Assembly: GCF_025860405.1 (NCBI RefSeq) | Contig: NZ_CP063785.1 | Location: 8,247,390-8,311,389, forward strand | Origin: Tolypothrix sp. PCC 7712 | Lineage (GTDB): Bacteria > Cyanobacteriota > Cyanobacteriia > Cyanobacteriales > Nostocaceae | Direction: 5' to 3' | DNA length: 64,000 bases | Part shown: one piece after another, positions 55,346-63,371 of the stretch | Numbering within the stretch: position 1 is the stretch's first letter | How the letters are laid out: every line of letters starts with the position of its first letter | Translations under genes and position numbers: made by a program | Notes under the pieces: generated by a model | What the model was told of the DNA's origin: nothing | The model's input: only the letters and a program-made list of their open reading frames with translations | Database searches by the model: none

Positions 55346-55660
55346 TCATAGCTAAGATGTACTTTCGTAAACTAATCTGCATATTTCAGCCCACTTGAGT
55401 GGACTTATGCTATTAGCTCGGAACTTCCGTTAAGGGCGGGATAATTATGATAGTGCGATCGCTAAAACATACAATTAATTTTGCAATTTAACTATTCTTA
55501 TATAAACTTAATTATTGTATTAACAATTTAATTAACCAAACTCAACAACTGTTATCTTTTCTGTCACAAGTCGCTATTTGTTTGTAAAGGATAATTGATA
55601 ACTGTTGTCAAAATTATGTCTAGAGAGGGAAACTAAGAATACAACACAGCAATTATTCTT
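55346..55660. other. Intergenic, no gene seen
   Basis: This AT-rich region of about 315 bases lies between the acetyltransferase remnant and the following membrane protein gene. It holds one HIP1 site near 55458. No hairpin terminator or reading frame can be supported. Confidence 0.4.
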
Positions 55661-56152
55661 ATGCATACTCTTTCTAACTCTCACTTTAAGCAGTCCTTTT
55701 GGCGGCCTGCTGTCTTATTGACTCTGGGCTTTTGGCTAAGTGCTAGCTTACTTTTAGATTGGGTAATTATGCCTAGCCTTTATATTTCTGGCATGATGAC
55801 CCAGGCAAGTTTTTCTACAGTTGGCTATGCGATTTTTTGGAATTTTAATCGCGTGGAATTATTGTCAGCGGCTGTAGTATTAACTGGTGTACTAACTTTG
55901 AGCAAAACCCAAGCTAACTGGCGGCGTAATGGTATTGTTTTGTCTGTCATCCTGTTAGCTGTAGCTTTGCTAGATACCTATTTTTTGACTCCACAGATGA
56001 GTGCGATCGCAATTCATCTTAATGCGTTTGATGCTGAGACTACTATTCCCACATCCATGAATTTTCTTCACGGCAGTTATTGGGTATTGGAATTAGTGAA
56101 GTTAATCGCAGGCGGTGCGCTATTAAACTGTTGCTGGAAACAAGAGCCTTAA
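55661..56152 (+). CDS. Hypothetical membrane protein (DUF4149-like)
   Basis: This 163-residue protein has four hydrophobic stretches (from VLLTLGFWLSASLLLDWVIM to ELVKLIAGGALLNCC) and a DWVIMPSLYISGMM segment near the start. It resembles DUF4149-like small membrane proteins of cyanobacteria, whose function is unknown. A HIP1 site and normal codon use suggest a resident gene, not part of the AT-rich island. It is probably unrelated to polysaccharide synthesis. No start alternative has a stronger ribosome-binding site. Confidence 0.65.
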   Translation: MHTLSNSHFKQSFWRPAVLLTLGFWLSASLLLDWVIMPSLYISGMMTQASFSTVGYAIFWNFNRVELLSAAVVLTGVLTLSKTQANWRRNGIVLSVILLAVALLDTYFLTPQMSAIAIHLNAFDAETTIPTSMNFLHGSYWVLELVKLIAGGALLNCCWKQEP

Positions 56153-56294
56153 ATAGGCAGGGTTTAGGGATCTGATATCACAGGTGTAAGTTATTCACTG
56201 TTCAATAGGTTAAGTTATCTCCCTAAAAACCACTTGATTTATTTTGTACAGTGCAAAGATTTTTGAATATTAATGAAGTGATTTTTTTTCTTTT

Positions 56295-56330
56295 GGTAGA
56301 CGGGCACAATTCCGCTCTACCATTTTTTTG
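56295..56330 (+). terminator. Terminator-like hairpin with T tract
   Basis: GGTAGACGG pairs imperfectly with CCGCTCTACC around a short loop, and the arm is followed by ATTTTTTT. It lies 143 bases after the membrane protein gene, so it probably ends that transcript. Confidence 0.65.
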
Positions 56331-56352
56331 ACATATTGACATATTGACATAT
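56328..56352. repeat. TTGACATA x3 tandem repeat
   Basis: Three head-to-tail copies of the 8-mer TTGACATA plus one extra T. Each unit contains TTGACA, the -35 consensus, so it may be a promoter-like array or simply a short tandem repeat. Confidence 0.75.
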
Positions 56353-56417
56353 AAGTTTATCGTTGCAAGTAAGCTTATACTTCTATTTCCTCTTTGAAGA
56401 TGGAAAATATCGGATTC

Positions 56418-56448
56418 TATCCATCCATAAGTCAGTTATGGATGGATA
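56418..56448. repeat. 13-bp perfect hairpin
   Basis: TATCCATCCATAA pairs with TTATGGATGGATA around the loop GTCAG. There is no T tract. It could be a transcript-stabilising element or an operator-like palindrome 480 bases before the epimerase gene. Confidence 0.75.
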
Positions 56449-56932
56449 AAATTTAAGTATTTTTGAGATTTTGGTATTAAAAATGTGGCTCTTGAGAAAT
56501 TGGTATGCTAAAACTACATTATGAAAAGCTAGAACCGCTGACTCTATAAAAAAGTATCAGTTATTGACTCAAATTTTAGATCTTTGTAAGATTTAAAAGC
56601 TTTTTTATAATTTGATATTATATTTGGATTCTGAATTAAGAGTTTGACCTAACACATACTGAAAACCACAAGTTTTTCGGCTTGAGAGACATAGGTAGTC
56701 AGAATGTAGTTTTGTATTGGCAAGCTTTTGATTTTGAAAATAACTCACGGCAACATTATTAGTCAAATAACTATTTTTGACGCGATAGATATACCAAGTA
56801 ATTAATATTCCTAGAGCGATCGCAGCAATGTTATGGCTGCAATTACGGAAAAATATCGGTAAATTTATAGTTTTACCGCTTAATTTTTTGTAAGTAATTT
56901 TGTTTAAATTCTTATGGAATGAGCATAGAGCA

Positions 56933-58021
56933 ATGAAAATAGTTTTAGTCACAGGATCAGCCGGGTTAATTGGCTCCGAGTCAGTCAGATTTTTTTGCGA
57001 TCGCGGCTTTACAGTTGTTGGAATTGACAACAACATGCGGCAAGTTTTTTTTGGCAAAGATGCATCAACAGAATGGAATCGCGATTGCCTTTTACAAGAT
57101 TATGGCGACCGATATATTCACCATAATATTGACATTCGCAATCATGAGGCAATCTCTCAAATATTTCACACCTATGGTCAAGATATAAGTTTGATTATTC
57201 ATACTGCGGCTCAACCTTCCCATGATTGGGCAGCTAATGATCCTTACACCGATTTTACAGTCAATGCCAATGGTACTTTGGTGTTACTAGAAAATACTCG
57301 TCAACACTGTCCAGAAGCCGTCTTTATCTTTTGCTCTACCAATAAAGTGTATGGAGATAGTCCTAATTTATTACCACTAGTTGAGAAAGACCTGCGCTGG
57401 GAAATTGAACAGACCCATCCCTACTACCAGGGTATTAATGAAAAAATGAGTATTGATAACTGCAAACATTCGCTGTTTGGAGCTTCTAAGGTAGCAGCAG
57501 ATGTTTTAGTGCAAGAATACGGCCGTTATTTCAATATGAAAACAGCTTGTTTTCGTGGGGGATGTTTGACTGGCCCCAGCCACTCTGGGACTAAACTGCA
57601 TGGCTTTTTATCCTATTTGATGAAATGTACAATCACTGGACAGCCCTACCAAGTGTATGGCTATAAAGGTAAGCAGGTTCGTGATAATATCCACAGTTAC
57701 GATTTAGTCAATGCTTTCTACCATTTTTATCAGGCTCCACGTGTAGCTGAAGTTTATAACATCGGAGGTAGTCGCTTCAGTAATTGCTCGATGTTAGAAG
57801 CAATTGGCCATTGTGAAGCCATAACTGATAAAAAGCTGACTTGGAACTATGTGGAATCGAATCGGATTGGAGATCATATCTGGTGGATTAGTGATGTCCA
57901 AAAATTCAAAAGCCAATATCCGAATTGGGAACTAACTTATACAATAACTGACATTCTTCAAGAGATTTTCAATGAAAATATTGCTCGCTGGCCATCAATA
58001 AAAAATTTGATTTTTAGATAA
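56933..58021 (+). CDS. CDP-paratose 2-epimerase-like SDR enzyme, Phe in place of Tyr
   Basis: This 362-residue extended SDR resembles CDP-paratose/tyvelose 2-epimerases and relatives. VLVTGSAGLIGSES (about 4-17) binds NAD. IIHTAAQPSHDWAAND and FIFCSTNKVYGDS follow, the latter with the catalytic Ser/Thr. HSLFGASKVAAD holds the place of YxxxK: Lys186 is kept but the Tyr is Phe182 (TTT at 57476). CFRGGCLTGPSHSG follows. The start at ATG 56933 avoids 11 unlikely residues in the longer frame. No rfbFGH-type CDP-dideoxysugar genes are present here, so CDP-paratose itself is not indicated. A relative occurs at 60620. Confidence 0.85.
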   Translation: MKIVLVTGSAGLIGSESVRFFCDRGFTVVGIDNNMRQVFFGKDASTEWNRDCLLQDYGDRYIHHNIDIRNHEAISQIFHTYGQDISLIIHTAAQPSHDWAANDPYTDFTVNANGTLVLLENTRQHCPEAVFIFCSTNKVYGDSPNLLPLVEKDLRWEIEQTHPYYQGINEKMSIDNCKHSLFGASKVAADVLVQEYGRYFNMKTACFRGGCLTGPSHSGTKLHGFLSYLMKCTITGQPYQVYGYKGKQVRDNIHSYDLVNAFYHFYQAPRVAEVYNIGGSRFSNCSMLEAIGHCEAITDKKLTWNYVESNRIGDHIWWISDVQKFKSQYPNWELTYTITDILQEIFNENIARWPSIKNLIFR

Positions 58022-58162
58022 TTAAAGTCATTTTTATTTATTGTAAGTCTATCTGGATATACCCTTGCTATGGTATTTTCTTGGAGGAAAAATTTTTGTC
58101 AAATCATCGCGCCCGTGAATCATTAATGTTTATTTTTATAGCAAGATAGAGAATTATTCAAT

Positions 58163-59470
58163 ATGTTGAAAAAGTTATTCCAAGCAAAAATCTCCAAGTT
58201 TATTATGGGTGGCGGCATAGCAGCAACCATCAATTTATTCTTGATATTTGCTTTAATAGAGTGGCTAGGATTTAACACATCTACTTTACGCAATGTTGCT
58301 AATGCCGTGTCAATTGAACTGTCGCTGTTAGCAAGTTTTTTAATCTACAGGATATGGGTTTGGCCGGGAGGTGCTTGGACTTTTAGAGAAGTACTATGGC
58401 GACAAATACCCCTTTATCATGTATCGGCTGGTGCTGCTGTAATTGTAAGAATATTCATTTTATTTCCTTTATTAGATTGGTTGAAGGTAGATTATAAAAT
58501 TAACACTTTAGTAGGTGTATTGTTGAGTGCAGCACTCAATTATATAATTAGCGATCGCTTGGTCTTTAAAACATCTGTTAAATCTTCTCAGCGAGCAACA
58601 AAATTTTCTTCAGAAATTTATTATCCAGAAGGATTGGCTCCTGCATTGGAAAATCGCTCTCCTTTACCAAGACCCCTACAATCAGAAAATTCGAGAAAAA
58701 TTAAGGTTTTCTCGATTGTAATTCCTGCTCATAATGAAGAAGGTTGTATCGTCACAACTATTCAATCTATCAGCCAAATTTTGGAAGCAGAAAAAATTGT
58801 TTACGAAATTCTGGTTGTCAATGATAACAGCCGCGATCGCACTGAAGAATTACTGCAACAACTCAATGCTGAAAACAGCAAAGTGCGTTATATCAATAAT
58901 TATTATCCTAACGGTTTCGGGTTTGCTGTGCGTTGCGGCTTAGAAAACTTTCAAGGGGATGCGGTAGCTATTGTCATGGCAGACAGTTCCGATTCTCCAG
59001 AAAATATCATTGATTATTATTACAACCTGCAAGAAGGATATGATTGTGTATTTGGCTCTAGATTTATTAGGGGTGGCAAAGTAATTGACTACCCCACTCA
59101 TAAATTAATTGTTAATCGTTTAGCTAATTTATTTATTCAAATTTTATTTGGCTTATCATTTAATGACACAACAAATGCTTTTAAAATTTACCGCCGTGAA
59201 GTAGTTGAAGGGGTTTCTCCTCTCTTATCTCATCACTTTAATTTAACAGTTGAGATACCTCTTAAGGCAATTATTAGAGGATATTCTTATAAAGTTATTC
59301 CTATTAAATGGAGTAATCGTAAAGCCGGAATCTCAAAACTCAAAATTAAGGAAATGGGAAGTAGATATTTATTTATTGTACTCAGTATTTTGCTAGAGAA
59401 GTATCTTTCCCGTGGAGATTACATTCGCCAGCAGACTGAAACATTAATCCCCCAAAAAAATAATCCCTAA
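58163..59470 (+). CDS. GtrA domain fused to GT2 (polyprenyl-P-sugar synthase type)
   Basis: This 435-residue fusion has an N-terminal GtrA-like four-span domain (about 1-140: FIMGGGIAATINLFLIFALI, then LNYIISDRLVFKTS). A GT2 domain of the dolichol-phosphate-mannose-synthase type follows (from about 178): FSIVIPAHNEEGCIVTTIQS, ILVVNDNSRDRTEELLQQL, MADSSDSPENIIDYY and FGSRFIRGGKVIDYP. The usual order in such fusions is GT2 first. It probably makes a polyprenyl-phosphate sugar that GtrA helps move to the outer face. It lies 3 bases before a multi-span protein. Confidence 0.9.
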   Translation: MLKKLFQAKISKFIMGGGIAATINLFLIFALIEWLGFNTSTLRNVANAVSIELSLLASFLIYRIWVWPGGAWTFREVLWRQIPLYHVSAGAAVIVRIFILFPLLDWLKVDYKINTLVGVLLSAALNYIISDRLVFKTSVKSSQRATKFSSEIYYPEGLAPALENRSPLPRPLQSENSRKIKVFSIVIPAHNEEGCIVTTIQSISQILEAEKIVYEILVVNDNSRDRTEELLQQLNAENSKVRYINNYYPNGFGFAVRCGLENFQGDAVAIVMADSSDSPENIIDYYYNLQEGYDCVFGSRFIRGGKVIDYPTHKLIVNRLANLFIQILFGLSFNDTTNAFKIYRREVVEGVSPLLSHHFNLTVEIPLKAIIRGYSYKVIPIKWSNRKAGISKLKIKEMGSRYLFIVLSILLEKYLSRGDYIRQQTETLIPQKNNP

Positions 59471-59473
59471 TTT

Positions 59474-60589
59474 ATGTATAAACCACTGGATATTTTTCAG
59501 AAAAAACTTGAACAACAACCATTATTAATATTTTTAGCTTTCACGGTAATTGTTTCTCTATCAGTAAGTGTTTTTTTCTTCTCGCCACGATTCATTCTTT
59601 GGGATTTAAATCAAATAGGCACTTTTGAAACCGATCGTGCTAATTCTTTTCTTCATCAAATTGAAAATCCTTGGGCTGCGGATGTTGAAAGCGCACTAAG
59701 ATGGCGATTGTTAATTCCAGTTTTTTGTCATTTTTTCAATATTAGGGGTTGGTTTGCTCTATCTTTGTCTTGGCTAGGAGTTATCGTTTTATTAGCGCAA
59801 ACAGCTTGGATAATTTTACGCACTACCAACAATCGGTGGTTCAGCTTTACTGGTTGTATTTTGGTTTCAACCACTTCTGCGGTAGTAGTGTCTACTGGGT
59901 GGTTGGGTATGAATGATGCGTGGTATTTAAGCGGACTGATGACAGTTGCGTTTGCTCAAAATCCTCTTTTGCTCATTGTTGCTATCTTATCTGGTTCGTG
60001 GCTGGATGAAAAATTTTTGCTCGCTTTACCCTTGGCTTTGGTTACTCGCTGGCATCAAACATTTCAGGAAAAAAGTCAGCAATCTCTCCTTAAATTGATG
60101 TTATTTACTGGGATTGCTTTAGTCCCATACATCAGTATTCGGATGTTTACTACCTTGATTCAAGGTGATGCGGTTTCTAGTACATTCTTAAAAACTACCT
60201 TTGGTGGTTTTTTTACCTGGCTGCCTTGGTTCCCAATGGGCTGGTGGATGGCATTTCGTTTGGGATGGATTTTGCTCATCATTGCATTTATTTTATTGTT
60301 CCGAACAGGTGGTATCCGTTACTTTTTAGCTGTTTTCTGCTTATTTTGGACTTCAGCTATATTAATCACGATCTTAGCCGCGGATATGAGCCGTTCTGCT
60401 GCTATGGTTTTGCCTTTAATGGTTTGGGGTTGGATAGCAGTTCCAAAAGATATAATTTGGGGGCAAACACAGATGAGAAACTTGATTGTTCTTGGCAATC
60501 TGCTTATTCCTGCTCTACATATTACTTACACTAAAGCTTCTCTAATCAGCCCTTTACCTTTAGAGATTTTTAGATTAATCAGACCATAA
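59474..60589 (+). CDS. Multi-span membrane protein, possible GT-C-like transferase
   Basis: This 371-residue protein has about nine hydrophobic segments. The first loop, ILWDLNQIGTFETDRANSFL then WAADVESALRWRLLIPVF, carries acidic residues of the type seen in GT-C glycosyltransferases that use polyprenyl-phosphate sugars. SGSWLDEKFLLALPLALVTRW is another conserved-looking loop. Its gene follows the GtrA-GT2 gene by 3 bases, as expected for a GT-C transferase consuming that lipid-linked sugar. I cannot assign a family, and the GT-C idea is inference from topology and context. Confidence 0.55.
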   Translation: MYKPLDIFQKKLEQQPLLIFLAFTVIVSLSVSVFFFSPRFILWDLNQIGTFETDRANSFLHQIENPWAADVESALRWRLLIPVFCHFFNIRGWFALSLSWLGVIVLLAQTAWIILRTTNNRWFSFTGCILVSTTSAVVVSTGWLGMNDAWYLSGLMTVAFAQNPLLLIVAILSGSWLDEKFLLALPLALVTRWHQTFQEKSQQSLLKLMLFTGIALVPYISIRMFTTLIQGDAVSSTFLKTTFGGFFTWLPWFPMGWWMAFRLGWILLIIAFILLFRTGGIRYFLAVFCLFWTSAILITILAADMSRSAAMVLPLMVWGWIAVPKDIIWGQTQMRNLIVLGNLLIPALHITYTKASLISPLPLEIFRLIRP

Positions 60590-60619
60590 AATAAAAATTT
60601 TAATTTGACAGTCAAGTAA

Positions 60620-61687
60620 ATGACTAGAAATATTTTGATAACTGGTGGTGCAGGATTTGTAGGCAGTGCATTGGGTATAGGACTTGCTCAACGCTATCCT
60701 GACTGGAAAATAACTGCGTTAGACAACTTAAAAAGACGTGGTTCAGAATTAAATTTACCTCGACTTAAACAAGCCAGAATTGAATTTATTCATGGTGATG
60801 TGAGAAGTTCAGAGGATTTAGATCCTTTAAGTCTTAAGCCAGATTTGATTTTAGAATGTTCGGCTGAACCCTCAGTATTAGCTGGATATACATCTCCTGG
60901 GTATGTACTGCAAACGAACTTAGTCGGAACAATTAATTGCTTGGAATTAGCTCGTCAAACGCAAGCAGATTTTATTTTTCTGTCTACTAGTCGGATATAT
61001 CCGATTGATTACCTCAATTCCTTGAAATTTACAGAAGAAAAAACCCGCTTTCAACTACTAGAACAACAGCCTTTGCCAGGTGTATCTAGCCACGGTATTT
61101 CTGAGGATTTTCCTTTAGATAAAGCACGCTCTCTTTATGGAACGACAAAGCTAGCTTCAGAATTACTGATTGCGGAATATGGTGAGGCTTATGGGCTAAG
61201 AACTTTAATTAATAGGTGTGGAGTTTTAACTGGGCCTTGGCAAATGGGTAAAGTCGATCAAGGAGTTTTTGCCTTGTGGATGGCATTTCACTACTTTCAA
61301 AAACCTTTAAAATACATCGGTTATGGAGGAACAGGTAAACAAGTCAGAGACTTTTTACATGTGTCAGATTTACTAGACTTGATTGACTTACAGATTCACA
61401 ATTTAGAGAAATTAAAAGGACAAACTTTTAATGTGGGTGGTGGAGTCAATAATACACTTTCACTATATGAAACAACTCAGATTTGCCAAGAAATTACTGG
61501 CAATAAAGTTCCAATTACCTCCATTCCAGAAACCCGAATAGGTGATGTTCCTATCTTTATTACAGACTCACATAAAGTGATGAATGCTACTGGTTGGCAA
61601 CCTAAAAAAGATGCCAAAATGACTCTCACGGAAATTTATGAGTGGATTGCTAAATTTGAGCAACAAGTCAGTGATATTTTTAATTAA
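60620..61687 (+). CDS. NAD-dependent epimerase (CDP-paratose 2-epimerase-like)
   Basis: This 355-residue SDR resembles the enzyme at 56933 in overall order but differs in detail. ILITGGAGFVGSALGIGLA is the NAD motif, and LILECSAEPSVLAGY and FIFLSTSRIYPID follow. SLYGTTKLASELLI has the full Tyr-Lys pair (Tyr and Lys intact). NRCGVLTGPWQMGKVDQG is the substrate-binding loop. YLFN-like ends are absent. With the enzyme at 56933 it flanks the GtrA-GT2 and membrane protein genes, so both may supply the same sugar. Start ATG 60620 is good. It is the last gene of the locus. Confidence 0.88.
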   Translation: MTRNILITGGAGFVGSALGIGLAQRYPDWKITALDNLKRRGSELNLPRLKQARIEFIHGDVRSSEDLDPLSLKPDLILECSAEPSVLAGYTSPGYVLQTNLVGTINCLELARQTQADFIFLSTSRIYPIDYLNSLKFTEEKTRFQLLEQQPLPGVSSHGISEDFPLDKARSLYGTTKLASELLIAEYGEAYGLRTLINRCGVLTGPWQMGKVDQGVFALWMAFHYFQKPLKYIGYGGTGKQVRDFLHVSDLLDLIDLQIHNLEKLKGQTFNVGGGVNNTLSLYETTQICQEITGNKVPITSIPETRIGDVPIFITDSHKVMNATGWQPKKDAKMTLTEIYEWIAKFEQQVSDIFN

Positions 61688-61868
61688 ACCTTGCGAAAGA
61701 AAAAATATTTTGAATTCCTCTACACTCATGCTTTCAATTGCATTGATGTATGTTCAAATTTAAAATGCCTCTTTTCCTTCACTAAGAATTATGCAAGGTG
61801 GTATTAGTTCTTAGTCATATGTCATTACTATAAACAAAGGACAAATGACTAAGGACAAGTGACAAATA

Positions 61869-63122
61869 ATGATCAAAATCCTTCATCTTTCCGATATCCA
61901 CATGGGGAGTGGTTTCTCCCACGGACGCATTAATCCAGCGACAGGATTAAATACGCGGCTGGAGGATTTTGTCAATACATTATCTATTTGTATTGACCGA
62001 GCATTAACAGATAATGTTGATCTAGTGATTTTTGGCGGTGATGCTTTTCCTGATGCTACGCCACCCCCGTATGTGCAAGAAGCTTTTGCTAGTCAATTCC
62101 GCCGTTTGGTGGATGGTAATATTCCGACAGTGCTGTTAGTGGGAAACCATGACCAGCATTCCCAAGGGCTTGGCGGGGCAAGTTTGTGTATTTACCGCAC
62201 GTTGGGAGTGCGGGGGTTTGTGGTGGGAGATACGGTGACAACTCATCGCATCCAAACCCGCAGTGGTAAAGTCCAAGTTATTACCCTCCCTTGGCTGACG
62301 CGTTCGACGTTGATGACTCGCCAAGAGACTGAAAGTTTATCACTTGCAGAAGTTAATCAGCTGTTAACTGAACGTCTGCAACTGGTTTTAGAATCGGAAA
62401 TTCGCCGTCTCGATCCACAAGTGCCTACTGTGCTTTTAGCACATTTAATGGCTGATAATGCTTCTTTGGGAGCCGAAAGGTTTTTGGCTGTAGGTAAAGG
62501 CTTTACTTTACCGCTATCTTTATTGACGCGTCCATGTTTCGATTATGTGGCTTTGGGACATGTCCACCGTCACCAAAATTTAAATAAATCTAATGACCCG
62601 CCAGTAATCTATCCAGGAAGCATTGAGCGGGTAGATTTTAGTGAAGAAAAAGAAGATAAAGGTTATGTGCTCATAGAATTAGAGAAAGGTCAGGCAAATT
62701 GGGAATTTTGTCCCTTATCTGTGAGGACTTTCCGCACAATTGAAGTGGATATCTCGAAAGCAGACGATCCACAAGCAGCTATCTTAAAAGCGATCGCAAA
62801 ACATGATATCCAAGATGCTGTCATCCGCTTAATCTATAAACTGCGTTCCGAACAGCTAGATTTAATTGATAACTCCTCGCTCCATGATGCGTTAAGTTCG
62901 GCTCATACCTACACAATTCATCCAGAATTACTCAGTCAGTTAGCTAGACCCCGCATCCCCGAACTGACTGCCAGTAGTAGCATCGATCCAATGGAAGCAT
63001 TAAAAACTTACTTGAGTAATCGCGAAGACCTCAAAGATATAGCAGCCTCAATGGTAGAAGCTGCACAGAAGTTACTCGCGGATGATGTAGAAGTATGGTT
63101 GGAAGGGGCTGGGAGGGATTAG
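61869..63122 (+). CDS. sbcD: SbcD-type metallophosphoesterase nuclease
   Basis: This 417-residue calcineurin-like phosphoesterase resembles SbcD, the nuclease half of the SbcCD complex that processes DNA ends and hairpins. The metal-binding motifs are LHLSDIHMGSG (Asp, His), FGGDAFPD, LVGNHDQHS and VALGHVHRHQ. The insert after GGDAFPD is longer than usual, and the C-terminal part lacks an SbcC-binding region I can verify. No sbcC gene is seen in the window. It is outside the polysaccharide locus, followed by STRR arrays, then a UV repair gene. Confidence 0.88.
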   Translation: MIKILHLSDIHMGSGFSHGRINPATGLNTRLEDFVNTLSICIDRALTDNVDLVIFGGDAFPDATPPPYVQEAFASQFRRLVDGNIPTVLLVGNHDQHSQGLGGASLCIYRTLGVRGFVVGDTVTTHRIQTRSGKVQVITLPWLTRSTLMTRQETESLSLAEVNQLLTERLQLVLESEIRRLDPQVPTVLLAHLMADNASLGAERFLAVGKGFTLPLSLLTRPCFDYVALGHVHRHQNLNKSNDPPVIYPGSIERVDFSEEKEDKGYVLIELEKGQANWEFCPLSVRTFRTIEVDISKADDPQAAILKAIAKHDIQDAVIRLIYKLRSEQLDLIDNSSLHDALSSAHTYTIHPELLSQLARPRIPELTASSSIDPMEALKTYLSNREDLKDIAASMVEAAQKLLADDVEVWLEGAGRD

Positions 63123-63132
63123 GGACAAATCA

Positions 63133-63292
63133 ATTCAAAATTCAAAATTCAAAATTCAAAATTCAATAACTACTGGGGACTGGGGATTGGAGATGAGGGA
63201 GATGAGGGAGATGAGGCAGCAGGGGAGAATAGCCATTACTCATTACTCATTACCAATGCCCAATGCCCCATGCCCCATGCCCCATGCCCATG
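63133..63292. repeat. Cluster of four STRR-type arrays
   Basis: The gap after the SbcD-like gene contains several different tandem arrays in a row: ATTCAAA x4.9 (63133-63166), GAGATGAGG x3 (63190-63216), CATTACT x2.9 (63234-63253) and a final run of CCCAATG/CCCCATG variants (63254-63292). Arrays of this kind are scattered in heterocystous cyanobacteria; several kinds side by side in 160 bases is dense. Confidence 0.85.
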
Positions 63293-63371
63293 ATCATCCT
63301 TTAGATACTGACTCATTGGTTGCGAAAGTTAGTTAAATTTAAGAAGCGCCAAGACTTGAGCAATAGAGTTA

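Larger units (their letters stand above)
56153..56932. other. Long gap with two hairpins and a short repeat
   Basis: No plus-strand gene is visible. It holds a probable terminator (56295-56330), three tandem TTGACATA units (56328-56352) and a 13-bp perfect hairpin (56418-56448). A minus-strand frame at 56605-57057 overlaps the start of the epimerase gene and is doubtful. One HIP1 site lies near 56817. Confidence 0.5.

Noticed and set aside
56605..57057. 150-codon minus-strand frame overlapping the epimerase start
   Set aside because: About a third lies inside the epimerase gene. The rest has one hydrophobic stretch but no family match and no clear ribosome-binding site. A shorter internal start could be real, but I cannot support it.
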